A stretch of DNA of 64,000 nt. Origin: Paraphysomonas bandaiensis. Lineage: Eukaryota; Chrysophyceae. The translations under genes were made by a program, and so were the position numbers. The notes under the pieces are model-generated. The model worked only from the letters and a program-made list of their open reading frames with translations, searched no databases and was not told the origin of the DNA. Positions 44,467 to 55,495 of this stretch are shown one piece after another. The first letter of the stretch is position 1. Every line of letters starts with the position of its first letter. The stretch is taken from contig CBFFRP010000616.1 of the NCBI GenBank assembly GCA_965644295.1, positions 1 to 64,000 of the forward strand, given 5' to 3'.

Positions 44467-46296
44467 TTACTTCCCTTCGTTCCAGTTCGTCACATTCAGC
44501 CTGGCTGAACTCCATTGCTTCCGTTCCGGCAACTCCAAGGATTCGGAATATGTCTGAGGCACCTTAGGTCCCGCTGACGAGCACCAGATGGAATCTGCCT
44601 CCTCTAGTAGGCTGCACTCCACTTCGTCACACGAAGGTAATACGTGCTTCTCCCCTACTACTGACACATTCGTCACCACCCTTGGAGCCCTTGTGCGCCT
44701 GCCCCTAGTTGAGCGATCTGATGGAGCTTCCTCTCCCGGAGCACTTACGAAGTCAGAAGGGGATGGAACCGTCCCAGTCAACTGCTGTAATAAATGTCCG
44801 CTGGTCCCGTCGTCACGAGATCCAGAACTAGCAGATACTCTTGTCACAAGGTCTTCACTCATCCGCGATGATGTGAATAGGAGTCTTAACTTCCAGTTGC
44901 TCCTCACCACCTGACATCAGGGATCTATATCCCACAGTTAGACCTCTTTCCGAATCTATATTCGCGTGGTCTTGTTGTACAGTTGGCCGCCATCTTCACA
45001 TGGGTTTTGTCGATAACACTCCTCCCTGAGGAACCACTGCCACCGTGGCTTAGTCCATTTCTCGGTAGTAATCAGCCGATCTCTAGGGCACTGATACATC
45101 AAACAGGACATGAACAGACGTGACTATTGTATCTCCTACTATCAACACTTGATACCCCATCTGCTCGTTGGGAAACCCACAAAATATCCTGTTTGTGCCT
45201 TTTCCTCCCAGTCTTTCCGTCTATCGGCCTTCGGGACTAATACATACGCCTTGCACCCCCATTTCCTCTCAACCAGGATAACTCGGGCACCTTTCCTCCC
45301 AGGAATACACTCATAAGGCAACATCCACTAACTTTACTGTCCTCCTTGGCATTTTCCTCCATTACATGATGGCATGATGACGTAATAATAGGCTAATTCA
45401 AAACGTCATAATATTATATAGTGCCTCCCATGGCATTCCTCCATGCTCATCATAGTCTCCAGCCAGCACCTCTCTACCAGTGTTTAACTCTACAATTCTC
45501 GGTACTCTAAGTAGTTCCAATCCACACACCAGTGCCCGCAGCATTCCGCCTGAGACAATATTCTTCACCGCATCTTCACATACTTTGATGCCTTCTCTTT
45601 TGCCAGTGTTGAAAGCTTCCTACTCCTTGAGTCTCCATTGCTGACCCCTTCTTCGTCAGAGATATGACTCCTGGCTCTGCTTCATATTTCTCTAGCACTC
45701 TATGATCTTTAACAACAATGAATAGCTGCTTTCCGGCACAACTGTCTAGATACACTCGTTGGTCTACTGTTTCAGTCATAAGCACTTCACCATCTATCAT
45801 ATTGGACTCCCCTCCAGATGAGACATCATCATCTTCATATTAGCACCATTCCGCCGATGAACTCCGTCTCTGTCTCTGTTCATGTGTATGTTCAGCACTC
45901 TCTGCTCGTTAACTATGAACAGCTGCACTGCTCTGCTGCTCTGCTCAGTGTACAAGGCAGTTTTAGTAGAAAATACATTTCAGCCTATCAATCTCTATTT
46001 CGACCATATCATTGGCCAATATTTACAAGCTGGTATTTCGCTGTAGTCTTTTGGAGTACTACTCCCAACTCACTCCTAGACCTATCCACAAGCGTTTGAA
46101 GCATATGATTGGACAAAACCTCCTTATTCGGATCATCGTCTGGTAGTCGCCTCCATGTATCGGCTGGCACCCTCCAATACATCTGCGTCATGTTCACATG
46201 CCTCCCAAATCGTTACAACACACGTGTCGTTTCACTTGTCAAACTTCAGCACCTTGCTGTCCTCCTTCGCCTCATCAGAGCTACCACTCGCTACCA
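44467..46296 (-). pseudogene. Copia gag/protease/integrase remnants, element 3
   Basis: Fragments in order from 46296 down: gag start MVASGSSDEAKED with an early stop; gag piece PDDDPNKEVLSNHML; protease YLDSCAGKQLFIV; integrase tail KWGCKAYVLVPKADRRKDW; linker region SRGRRTRAPRVVTNVSVVGE. They are separated by frameshifts and deletions. Confidence 0.8.
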
Positions 46297-46640
46297 TGTT
46301 AGCTTTGGACATTTCACTGAAGTTAACTTTGCTCTACGCGTAAACCGTAACCTTGCTGTTGAACACAATGCACTTTCAAGTAAGAAATTATAATTATTAT
46401 TCTGAACACTTCACTACATATTCGTGTAACATATGTTGAAACATCTGTTCCCAGCAACACCTGTTTATCATATGTTCATCAGTCAGTTCTATATCTTGTA
46501 TAGTCACACATCAGTAACTGAATTTAATTCCTTTGTAACTATAATCACCCGTTACACCTATGAGTTGACTTTACCTATTGCACACTGTTAACTCACTTCA
46601 ATTGCACAATATATATCACATCATATTGCAGAACTCAACA
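46297..46640 (-). repeat. 5' LTR of copia element 3
   Basis: 344 bp. On the minus strand it ends GCTAACA and is followed at once by the primer-binding site TGGTAGCGAGT. Confidence 0.93.
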
Positions 46641-46974
46641 CCTACAACAAAGAAAGTTATTCATGTTCAATATTAGAATTTGTACTGTATCTGCCAAGCT
46701 ATTCACTAAATAGTAAACTCCAAACAGCTTAAATTGATGCTGCCATCCTCGTATAAATATGTTCTTCTTGTGATATGTAATAGAATGCCAGTCTAAACAG
46801 TCAATAAGCAAGATGCCAGTAAAATGATCGTCATATCCGCCCAAACTATTATACTAAACTATTACTTTACAATATACGGTCCCAAACTATTTGGCCGTTA
46901 TATCTTTCATATTTATTGTGTACAATATGTATGTGAACTGGCGAAGAAATTGTTTGCTATTATTACTTTGACAG

Positions 46975-47940
46975 TCTCACTGCTGATGTTCTACTGGTAC
47001 GATGCCTGCAAATATCTTCCAGTGGACTGCCGATTAAATAATTAATTCATACAGAGAGCAGAGAGTTATCTCAATCCTGTCAAAGAGCGAGAATTGTATT
47101 TAAGAGGTGATTGAGTATAGGATGAAGCGTTTCTTAACATCTGCTGCTCAGGATTCAAGATTCCTGCTATCGAAAACTTCAGTATCTTGCAGGTTTGCAG
47201 TGACTGTTAATTTAATATCAATCTTAACCATAACGTGTAAATATAGGACCAGTTTGATGTAATTGACTTATCTGATAATGAAGTGCGCATTCTGGACAAT
47301 TTCCCTCGTATGCGACGACTGTCAACTCTGTTGGTGAACAATAATTATGTTTTCCGTGTTGGCAGTATAGGAGAAAACCTTCCACAACTTACCACTTTAG
47401 TTCTTACCAACAATAGAATAGCTAATCTTTCTGAGATAGACAACATAGCGTCCCTTAAAAAATTAGAGAGTCTGAGTTTGATGGACAATCCCGTCACTCA
47501 ACGGCCACATTATAGACTTTACACCATCCATAAAATGCCCCACCTGAATCTGCTGGACTTCGTCAAAGTGACTAGAGTGGAGCGTGAGGCTGCTGCTAGT
47601 CTCTTCGCTAGTTCGGAAGGTCATGGGGTACTGACGAGTGTACAGAAAGAACATCAAGCGGCGCAACAGGAGGAGCAACAGGCAAGGATGAGTGCAGCCT
47701 CCCGCTTGACGGAGAGCCAAAGAGAACAAGTACGTCGTGCAATTGAGAGTGCGACCACACGGGAGGAGATGGACAGGATCGAAAAACAGCTCAAGGTAAG
47801 TGGAGTATATATGTATATATCTCGCCCTTTGATAGACCATTAATTCGACCTTCCCCATACAGACTGGCACTTTTGAGTTCGCGGATAAAGAAACGAGCAG
47901 CGGTCAAGTGGATTCGGCCACCTCAAACGGGAAGTTATAA
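46975..47940 (+). pseudogene. U2A' copy B, lacking start codon
   Basis: Exons 2-5 are the same as copy A at an offset of +5901 (the long LRR exon is 47247-47795, the stop ends at 47940). The duplication breakpoint falls inside exon 1, so the ATG-CG is replaced by ACA-G and the original promoter is absent. The join TTTGACAG|TCTCAC happens to look like a splice acceptor, so fusion to an upstream transcript is conceivable, but no partner exon is seen. Confidence 0.85.
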
Positions 47941-48702
47941 TCCCTCTTTTCATAGGTTGCTAGGAGAGCCACTCAGACCGTATTGCACTGTGGCTGCTGA
48001 TTATTTCGAATCTCTTGAGATATGTCATTTTCCGTTCTGTGTGTTGAGTCACTGAAATAGCAAAGCTATGTAGTGTTATACATTATGATTAATGTAACCA
48101 AGTTTTAGGCTACTGCTAAGTAGACAAGAGTGTTATTTTCTTCATATTGGCACTACTCTGTACCTTATAAGCACACAAACATGGTAATCAATACATAAAA
48201 AAGTCGAGGGAGAAGAGGAGGCAGGCCAGCTTTAATCACCTTCCAGCTTATTGAGGGAAGCTTTCTCCTTAATAATTTGCTATAACATTTACTTACTTTA
48301 TATATTATTCAGCAGGGCCAGGTAAAAATATATTGGATTGCAATATATTGCAATATAAATATTTCATACCTACAACAAAGAAAGTTATTCATGTTCAATA
48401 TTAGAATTTGTACTGTATCTGCCAAGCTATTCACTAAATAGTAAACTCCAAACAGCTTAAATTGATGCTGCCATCCTCGTATAAATATGTTCTTCTTGTG
48501 ATATGTAATAGAATGCCAGTCTAAACAGTCAATAAGCAAGATGCCAGTAAAATGATCGTCATATCCGCCCAAACTATTATACTAAACTATTACTTTACAA
48601 TATACGGTCCCAAACTATTTGGCCGTTATATCTTTCATATTTATTGTGTACAATATGTATGTGAACTGGCGAAGAAATTGTTTGCTATTATTACTTTGAC
48701 AG
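46975..48702 (+). repeat. Tandem duplication unit 2 (1728 bp, empty copia site)
   Basis: Same length and sequence, by eye, as unit 1 without the copia element. The junction is TTTGACAG|TCTCACTG. Position about 48367-48371 carries a single CCTAC, the unoccupied target site of element 3. Confidence 0.95.
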
Positions 48703-49026
48703 TATAGTTCAGTGAATTTACTATCCATCTCTGCTCATGATATGCTTTGATCGACTCATTCATCTGATTTCATTGTTTCATTAAGTAAATATTTCGTTTG
48801 AGCTGATCACTGGATAGTGCCATCAAAGTGGCAAATGTAAGAAACGCTGCTGCTGCTTTTGAAAGCCACAGAGCTAGCAAGAAGTAACGACGACAGCTTG
48901 ATACCAAGTAGCGATCGACAAAGCACGCTAGTTATTAGCTAGTCTATAGACATAAACTAGTTTCTGTACGCAACCGTACTCATGTAATCATCAGACTTTT
49001 ATAAATCGACAAAGCACATATACAGT
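48703..49026. other. Spacer after the duplication
   Basis: No gene seen. The sequence leads into hAT-derived DNA. Confidence 0.4.
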
Positions 49027-49226
49027 ACAACAATCGTTGTGGAGCGTTTGTTCAGCAGAGCCAAGATTGTCATGACACACTTGCGACAAGGAATGACCCC
49101 ACGACGCCTTGAACTGCTGTTTCTTTGCTTCAGCAAACACTTGTGGACCGCAAAGATAGTGCAACAGGTCATTGATCATGGCCGTCTGATCAGGACGAGA
49201 ATAAGGACGACAGTGACGAAGAGTTA
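49027..49226 (+). pseudogene. hAT transposase C-terminal fragment
   Basis: Reads VERLFSRAKIVMTHLRQGM then TPRRLELLFLCFSKHLW. This matches the hAT dimerisation domain pattern (SERxFS...R..L.P..v..L.fl..N). A following frame has DENKDDSDEEL, an acidic tail. Only the last ~65 residues of a transposase remain. Confidence 0.75.
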
Positions 49227-49718
49227 GAACACTTAGAGTACTAGTTGCCGCGCATTGCTAATGGGTATTCATTATCATTTAGCATGTCACTTGTGTAGAC
49301 GCCGTTGGGCATCCGGGAATGGGCCCCACCTAAAGGACGACATCCGGGGTATTGGGCTGCCTGCTGATGTCAATCATCCAGGCTATTCACCTTAACGACT
49401 CAAAAAACCAGAAGTCAGCAGATGTTAAGTATATCAACATTCTGCTTGCTCACGGCGTTTGCTTTGAGTGATAGAGCAAAAGTGGTTGCGCCTTGGTTCT
49501 TGCGGCGACGCGCAAGCAGCTTTTGTAGCGTTAAACAGTAGGATAATAGAGTTTGTACTGGTTTTTTTAATTGTTTTACTACATTAATTCTGGCTCATAA
49601 ACGCCTATTGCTAATAACCAGACATTCACTACTTTGAAAATATTCAGCTTAGCAGTATACATACTGAGATAATAAGTTTGGTTGCACTGAGCAGGCGTTC
49701 ATATGTATCGGAAGGATA
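49227..49718. other. hAT-related non-coding sequence
   Basis: No ORF. The motif at about 49676-49716 (TTTGGTTGCACTGAGCAGGC) has a diverged copy at about 50131-50165 inside the MITE, so this flank is related transposon debris. Confidence 0.45.
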
Positions 49719-49726
49719 GACTACAT

Positions 49727-50593
49727 CAGGGCTAGGAAACAATATATTGCAATGCTATTGTTAGAGAGCATTCCAACAATACTATTGATGGAGATTTTAA
49801 ACAGGCCCAACAATACAATAATTACAATATATGGCAATATATTAGTATGACTAATCGGTAAGTAAACACATCCATAGATTCCATTTTTAGTTTTAGTCTC
49901 TAAGATCACATCACAACCAAACCAACTACTGCTTATAGCTAATAAAAATCCACCTCGTCCTCATCCTCTGAGCCATCAAGCATCGGTGACGTCAACATCA
50001 CCATAATATTCATTCACAGAATTAATTGAAGTATGCTAGTATCCGGCCACAACTGTCGATTAGCTTTCAGAAACAACAGCATACTAAGTAGGATAGATAC
50101 TTTTGATATAACTGATATAATATGTTTAGCTGCGCTGAACAAACGTTCCCATGTATTGGAAGTAAAGATTTACTTGACTTGATTCTCCTGTTTGAAGCAG
50201 CTTGGAAACTCTTTCAAACTTTCTCAGGTCTTGTTTGTTTTCTTTCAACCAGACTCCAAAAACAGCGGTAATTATCTCTACTCTTGTATGCATTCATCTT
50301 ATTTATTAGTATGAATATATATGCTACATTTTAAGAGACTGTACATACATGTGTAGAGTACTGTTTGAGCTGGCGATGAATAAAGTATAGAAAATAAAGT
50401 CTTCTTATTTTCCGGAGTATTTATATCCATTCTGCACCCTACAGTTGAGAATCTCTTCTTATATGACTATCATAATATTGATTGCAATATATTGTGAGCT
50501 ACTTTAACAGAAACAATATTGATGAGATTTTTGGCCGGTCGACCAATCAATATATTGTACAATGTATTGCAATTCAATATATTGTTAGCCCTG
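49727..50593. mobile_element. hAT-type MITE with 8-bp target duplication
   Basis: 867 bp. The left end is CAGGGCTAGGAAACAATATA and the right end, reverse complemented, is CAGGGCTAACAATATATTG; CAGGGCT-type termini are typical of hAT. It is flanked by GACTACAT at 49719-49726 and 50594-50601, the 8-bp duplication expected of hAT. It has no transposase ORF, so it is non-autonomous. Confidence 0.88.
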
Positions 50594-50601
50594 GACTACA
50601 T

Positions 50602-51382
50602 GTCTATATGACTTTTACTTAGATCTTAGATATATCAACTCTTTATTGTTTTGTTGGGATGAATAAATGCAATTTCAGCTGCGTTATTGTTTGCCTGTAT
50701 TCCTATCAGTACGGGAATACATTGTAACGGTATCTTGCTCAAATTCCTCGAGGGTTTGGAGTTTGGATCACCGCAATTTCAAAGGAGATAAGATATCTTA
50801 GCTTGAATAAATATCATTTATCTCTATGATCTTCCTGAAATAGATTCAGCTGTTAGATAGTTTAATAATTTGATGACTACTACCATTGCTTGCAATGATA
50901 AAACTGATCACCCATGTTTAATGTTTAAGTACGTAGTAGTTACTATGTACTATAATATATTGTAATCCAGCTTAAAATAATTATATTGGTGTTCTGTTCT
51001 AGCCCGTCGACCAATCAATGTTATAACAATACAATATATAATACATTACTCTCTTGACTATCCTGTATAAATTACTCCTCGTTTTTCTTTAGACTTGGAC
51101 AAAATTTCTTTTAAAGGTACTACATATATATATATATGTTACGTTGACGATAGTTGTCACGATGAAACCATGGCACTCTATGCGGTTATGTTGAAGCGCT
51201 GCTACCAGTAAAACACTTGATAGCACTAAACAACAATTGGAATATAAAGAAAGAAAAAACAGTCAGACACTATGAATACATTATTACATAATTCACATTA
51301 AATATATATATAAATCATGAGGCCCCTCCGTGCATCCCTCCGGCGCTGTCACACATACTTTACAGCTTATCAATAGAGTTGT
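50602..51382. other. AT-rich region with hAT-like debris
   Basis: GTCGACCAATCAAT occurs at about 51005 as it does near the right end of the MITE (about 50538), suggesting another old related copy. An AT dinucleotide run lies at about 51126-51138. No gene seen. Confidence 0.4.
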
Positions 51383-51682
51383 TTACTTTTGTTGTTGAGA
51401 GGGAGCCTCAGGTGATGAACTGTTGGAGATGCCGTCACCCTTTTCACTAATTTCAGAGATATACTCCAGCTGGCTCTGGTACATGTGGTGGATGCCGAAC
51501 AGCACGATGCCGAGCACCACCATGTTATAGAACCCGTCTGTTGTGCGGGGACGAAAATGAGGCTGCTTCAGGCTGCTTCCTGACCCCATCACACGCTTAA
51601 ACTTACTCCACATTGGATCGGTGTATCTATATGCGGTGTACTCAGTGCGGTACGAGACTGTGATATCATATGAGCTGTACAT
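51383..51682 (-). CDS. Small single-pass membrane protein, possibly COX7a-like
   Basis: Seen: up to 99 aa; a second in-frame Met at 51613 would give 76 aa. A basic segment (MWSKFKRVMGSGSSLKQP) is followed by RPRTTDGFY, one hydrophobic helix (NMVVLGIVLFGIHHMYQ) and a Ser/Gln-rich tail. The (T)TD-x-[FL]-Y then single transmembrane helix arrangement and the size recall cytochrome c oxidase subunit 7a of the mitochondrial inner membrane. The match is short and by memory of the family pattern only; another small respiratory subunit is equally possible. A 5' intron cannot be excluded. Confidence 0.45.
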   Translation of the reverse strand: MYSSYDITVSYRTEYTAYRYTDPMWSKFKRVMGSGSSLKQPHFRPRTTDGFYNMVVLGIVLFGIHHMYQSQLEYISEISEKGDGISNSSSPEAPSQQQK

Positions 51683-51894
51683 ACATACACGTACACACCC
51701 ATCTACATACTGTATATGTATACGATAGCTGTGTGGATGTTATGTATGAGAGTGCTCACTACCTGCCATTAATTCATGTATACCACAGTATACAAGCGTA
51801 TTCCCTACATCTAGAACATACTTCCCTGTATACCGGTATACCGTATACGATATATATACAGTGGGAATACAGCAGTAGAGTACGTTGATGTACG

Positions 51895-52260
51895 TTACGG
51901 TCCGTATGCGGCCCCCCTCACACCTCCCTCCCCTCCCCTCCCCTGTCCGCCCTCTGTATAGCTGCAGAGTATACTATACCGTATACCCTCCCTCCCCTGC
52001 CCCGCCCACTCTCCATGTATAGTATATGTATATACATACACCTGCATGAGCGTGTATACTCTGCTCTGCTCTCTCTGTGTAGTAGACACCGCTCTCAACT
52101 ACACATACACATAGAGATGCCTCACATGACTAACTCCCTGATAATATCTATGCTATAAGTCACTGGGAACCCCCCTCTCTGCCTCTCTGCCTCTCTCTCT
52201 CTCTCTCCCTCTCTCTGCCTCTCTCTCTAGGGCCCTTGGTCTAGTACAACACACGAGAGG
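51895..52260. repeat. Pyrimidine-rich low-complexity tracts
   Basis: C/T-rich on +: CCCTCCCCTCCCCTCC-type runs at about 51925-51945 and CTCTCTGCCTCTCTCT runs at about 52177-52226. They precede the 153-aa gene and could be part of its promoter, but that is inference. Confidence 0.6.
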
Positions 52261-52302
52261 CCCTCTATCTCCATAGCCCACAGGCTATAGCCCATCATCA
52301 TC

Positions 52303-52764
52303 ATGCCCTCTCTATCAGGTAAAGTGGGGCCAGTGTCTAGCGGATGCATCCCTCCTCATCATCATCATGCTCATGCTGCAGCCCATGCTGCCCTTCAAGA
52401 GGCTCACAGGACGCATCAGCATCAACAGGCTCCTTACTTGAAGCTGTTAGGAACAAAAGAAGAAATGAAAAGATGGAAAGCACTTAAAAAATTGGGAATA
52501 AATGACGATGATTTCATGTTTGGCTGCGCGTTAATGCTCGACAGCACTGGTCCCATACGCTCCAAAGATGAGGTACTGCTGGGTTACTCGTCTGGCCAAA
52601 TCCGCCGTAGCAAGGCTGTCGCCGTTCTAGGTACTACAGAGGAAGAGATCGATGAACTCCGTACAAAGAAACTAAGTGAAATTGGAACTAGACGCAGTGT
52701 GACTCCTCCTGCATCATGTTTTCGGTGGAAGATTCCCCAATCCCAAGCCTACTCAATGGGGTAG
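52303..52764 (+). CDS. Uncharacterised 153-aa His-rich protein
   Basis: Seen: the ATG lies in CATCATCATGCCC. The N-terminal third is His/Ala/Gln-rich (HHHHAHAAAHAALQEAH). The rest looks globular: YLKLLGTKEEMKRWKALKKL, then GINDDDFMFGCALMLDS, then AVAVLGTTEEEIDELRTKKL. The two LGT(K/T)EE... segments look like an internal repeat of a short helical unit. There is no signal peptide or membrane helix. I do not recognise the family. The globular composition and internal repeat favour a real gene; single-exon structure is assumed. Confidence 0.55.
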   Translation: MPSLSGKVGPVSSGCIPPHHHHAHAAAHAALQEAHRTHQHQQAPYLKLLGTKEEMKRWKALKKLGINDDDFMFGCALMLDSTGPIRSKDEVLLGYSSGQIRRSKAVAVLGTTEEEIDELRTKKLSEIGTRRSVTPPASCFRWKIPQSQAYSMG

Positions 52765-54737
52765 CGACTGTACATTAAGAAAATCGTTTTATTGTTTGTA
52801 TAACTTGAAAATATGGGTTTCTTTTGGTGTCAGCTTATGCAGGTATATGAGTATCTTATCGTCTTTCATTTGTGAAAACGATAAGTTTCAGTTCAATAAT
52901 TCGTAGCTGCCAATATTGCTTTGTTATGGTAAACATGAAAGTTATAATGATAGTCATGTATTCATCTTTACCACAATGTACCCATACATTCTACTTGTGT
53001 TTAATCTGATCATTCATGGATTATACCAGTATGTAGAATATAGTATTATTTCGATATTGTAGTTGTTTTGTCTTATATATTTAGACTCAACAGTACAATG
53101 CAAGCGTACAGCATACTATTCAGTAAGAAAGAGTCGTAAACTCAATGAAAACAGTGACACATAAACTGATAAGTAACTGTCAACATAGCTTGTACAATAC
53201 TTCAATTTGCATTTTAAGGTACACTCCAATTGAAAGCATCAAATCGTGGGACAAATTAATAATTAAAGAGCCAGTAATTCTATTAATATGGCTCCACAGA
53301 AACGCTATACCGGAGCACTCTCAAATGAGGAAAAGACTGCCAAGATTAGAAAATCAGCTCAGGATTCGGAAGTCAAACGGTACTGGACAAAGAATTGTTC
53401 CATCTCCCAGCTGAGGATGTTCTGAGTCGTCACCCAATCTTCACAGTGCGGAGGGTTACTCTCTTGTCTGGTGAATATATTTTTGAAATTTGTTGTACAC
53501 TTTCTAATAACAGCCATCATAGCACAAGATACCGATTCTTCACTACACTGGAATCAGCTCTAATTCAGGAAAAAGTCGGGGTAATACCAAATCATATCAC
53601 CAGGTTTTAGTATGATCCCCGGTTTAAAGACTCGTCTCCAACCTTACCCTATCTCGGAATTATTGCTTTTAGAAGCAGCTATCTCCCAATTTTAGACCTT
53701 TTCTGCGGTAGGATGTAGCTGGCAACGAGAAATTGATTTTCACAAGTTAAGCTATAAAGCATGAAAGAGTGATGATTACATTGATTTTTAAAGCGTAGGT
53801 AACAGCCCATATAGGTGTGAATTATATATGAAGCCAGACCGCGTGGCTTGTGGATCAGCGACTTTATATATGTTGAACATTTAGCTTCACGATGTCATCA
53901 GTGCTCATGGGCAGTCTATATCCCAGTCAGTATTGTGTGTTCACTCTTTAAATTTAACTAAAATGGCACACTGTGCTAGTATAATAGACGCATACTACCT
54001 GGATTATGCTGTTTAGGAAGGGCAAAGTTCATTGCTGCTGTGAATTCATATATATATAGTTAGTAGGGAGTCAATATATACCAACGGTGACTGCAAGGGG
54101 ATGTGGGATGTGGTCATTCACGCACCAAGGATGGTAAAATGTACACTGCTCTGTGAGTAATGTACAATAGAATAGCAGAACGTCTGATAGAAAGTTTGTA
54201 CTGACAATGGGAACATGATGTTAAGTGCAGATTAAGCGCAAGATATTATGACCACGTAACATGGACATAGTGGTAGAGGTCACCTGGATGAAACGAGGAA
54301 GTTCAATACGTTTGCATTTGGCTGTGTGTTGCACAATACTTGTTGCAGGGCTAAGATAGTTAGATTGAACTCACGATGATTAGTACGGTTTACGTGAGTC
54401 GCTCGCAAACCAAATGCTAAAACGTATGTATGTGTGTACAACAAGCTAACTTTCTAGTATAAACCTACTATTAGATTATAACTTCAAATCGTTCGAGTTC
54501 AGACATAGTAATAATATTGAATTGAATATAATATGCTTAATGCTTAACATAATTTATGTTTGTTTGTAATTAATTACCTGTGTAGCAAAATTGGGTATAC
54601 CAGCAGGTATACGAGGAACACCAACAAAAGAACTCGTCGAATCAATCCCGGATAGGATCGAGTGTCAGTTACTTGTCAAAGTTATGACACAATTGGATGA
54701 CTTACTAATAAGTTAACTGGACGTGTATTCACACCTT
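52765..54737. other. Long non-genic stretch
   Basis: AT-rich and free of long frames. A 44-codon ORF at 53290-53424 (MAPQKRYTGALSNEEKTAKI...) is Lys/Arg/Glu-rich and might be a transposase or gene fragment. Nothing else is supported. Confidence 0.45.
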
Positions 54738-55001
54738 AAGCTTATCATAAAATTATAATCAATATCTCTTCTCATTCATCAATTTCATGTTATATCTACG
54801 ACCAATCACTTCTCGTACGATCTTACATCGTCACTATCTTGTATGATCACTACATTATATTCAGTTTCATTACTACAGTAGCTATCATGTTGTTAGTTCT
54901 CATAATACTGTTAACCACTACTGTATTCTTCGACTAATGGTCATAATTCCAATACCTTAGAATTACAGCTTTTCATTGCTTCAACAGCAGCACTGCGCCT
55001 T
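54738..55001 (-). repeat. Decayed element-2-type LTR
   Basis: Aligns with the reverse complement of the element 2 LTR: AAAATTATAATCAATATCTC, TTCTCGTACGATCTTACATC, AATACCTTAGAATTACAGCTTTTCATTGC and a degenerate end near CAGCAGCACTG. Many substitutions and gaps, no partner LTR in the window. Confidence 0.7.
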
Positions 55002-55495
55002 ACTCCTACCTCGCCTTCAGCGTCAGCTTGTCAGCTTTGGCATTTGAACTCGCTAGCAGTATAATTAGAATATGCTGTTCATACGATAGATAACTTGCAT
55101 TGACAATTAGCACCATCCTGGTTTTCTTTATCAGATGAAGACCAGGCCCAATATTTCTTGTCTACCGAATATTCAAGCTGAATGTCTCTTTTCCGATGCT
55201 ACATACTACATACTGTTGAACCCAAAACAGGTTTGAAAAATACATATTGAGAGAAAATGGAGATAAGTAATATAAGAACCAAATATTATTAAATTTTCGT
55301 GCAGTGATGGACTGCTTCATTGCTAGCTCGCACATGCAGCAATGCAGTCCGATTAAAGCTGTCTCATGGTTTAGCTTTATTATCAGGCTAAACCAATGTA
55401 ACAGGAGTATGAACTTGTATATACACCATACACTTTTCGCCTCTCATCCATTGAACACATGGCATGTAAAGCACTACTAGCTATTAGATGCATGT

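Larger units (their letters stand above)
42473..46640 (-). mobile_element. Ty1/copia element 3, defective, minus strand
   Basis: Seen: 344-bp LTRs, identical by eye (42473-42816 and 46297-46640), ends TG...CA on the element strand, and target duplication CCTAC (42468-42472 and 46641-46645). The purine tract GAGTGGGAG is at 42825-42817 and the primer-binding site TGGTAGCGAGT starts at 46296. The interior is 3480 bp against about 4890 in element 2 and is broken: gag start, gag fragment, protease fragment with DSCAG (about 45730), integrase end (45324-45142) and RT-end/RNase H. The RT catalytic core (YVDD) is missing. It is non-autonomous. Confidence 0.93.
41074..46974 (+). repeat. Tandem duplication unit 1 (1728 bp plus copia insertion)
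   Basis: 41074-42472 and 46646-46974 together equal unit 2 (46975-48702). Removing the 4168-bp copia element 3 and its 5-bp target duplication from the 5901-bp span leaves exactly 1728 bp. Confidence 0.95.

Noticed and set aside
51895-52098. 67-codon minus-strand ORF
   Set aside because: Translation of pyrimidine-rich low-complexity DNA.
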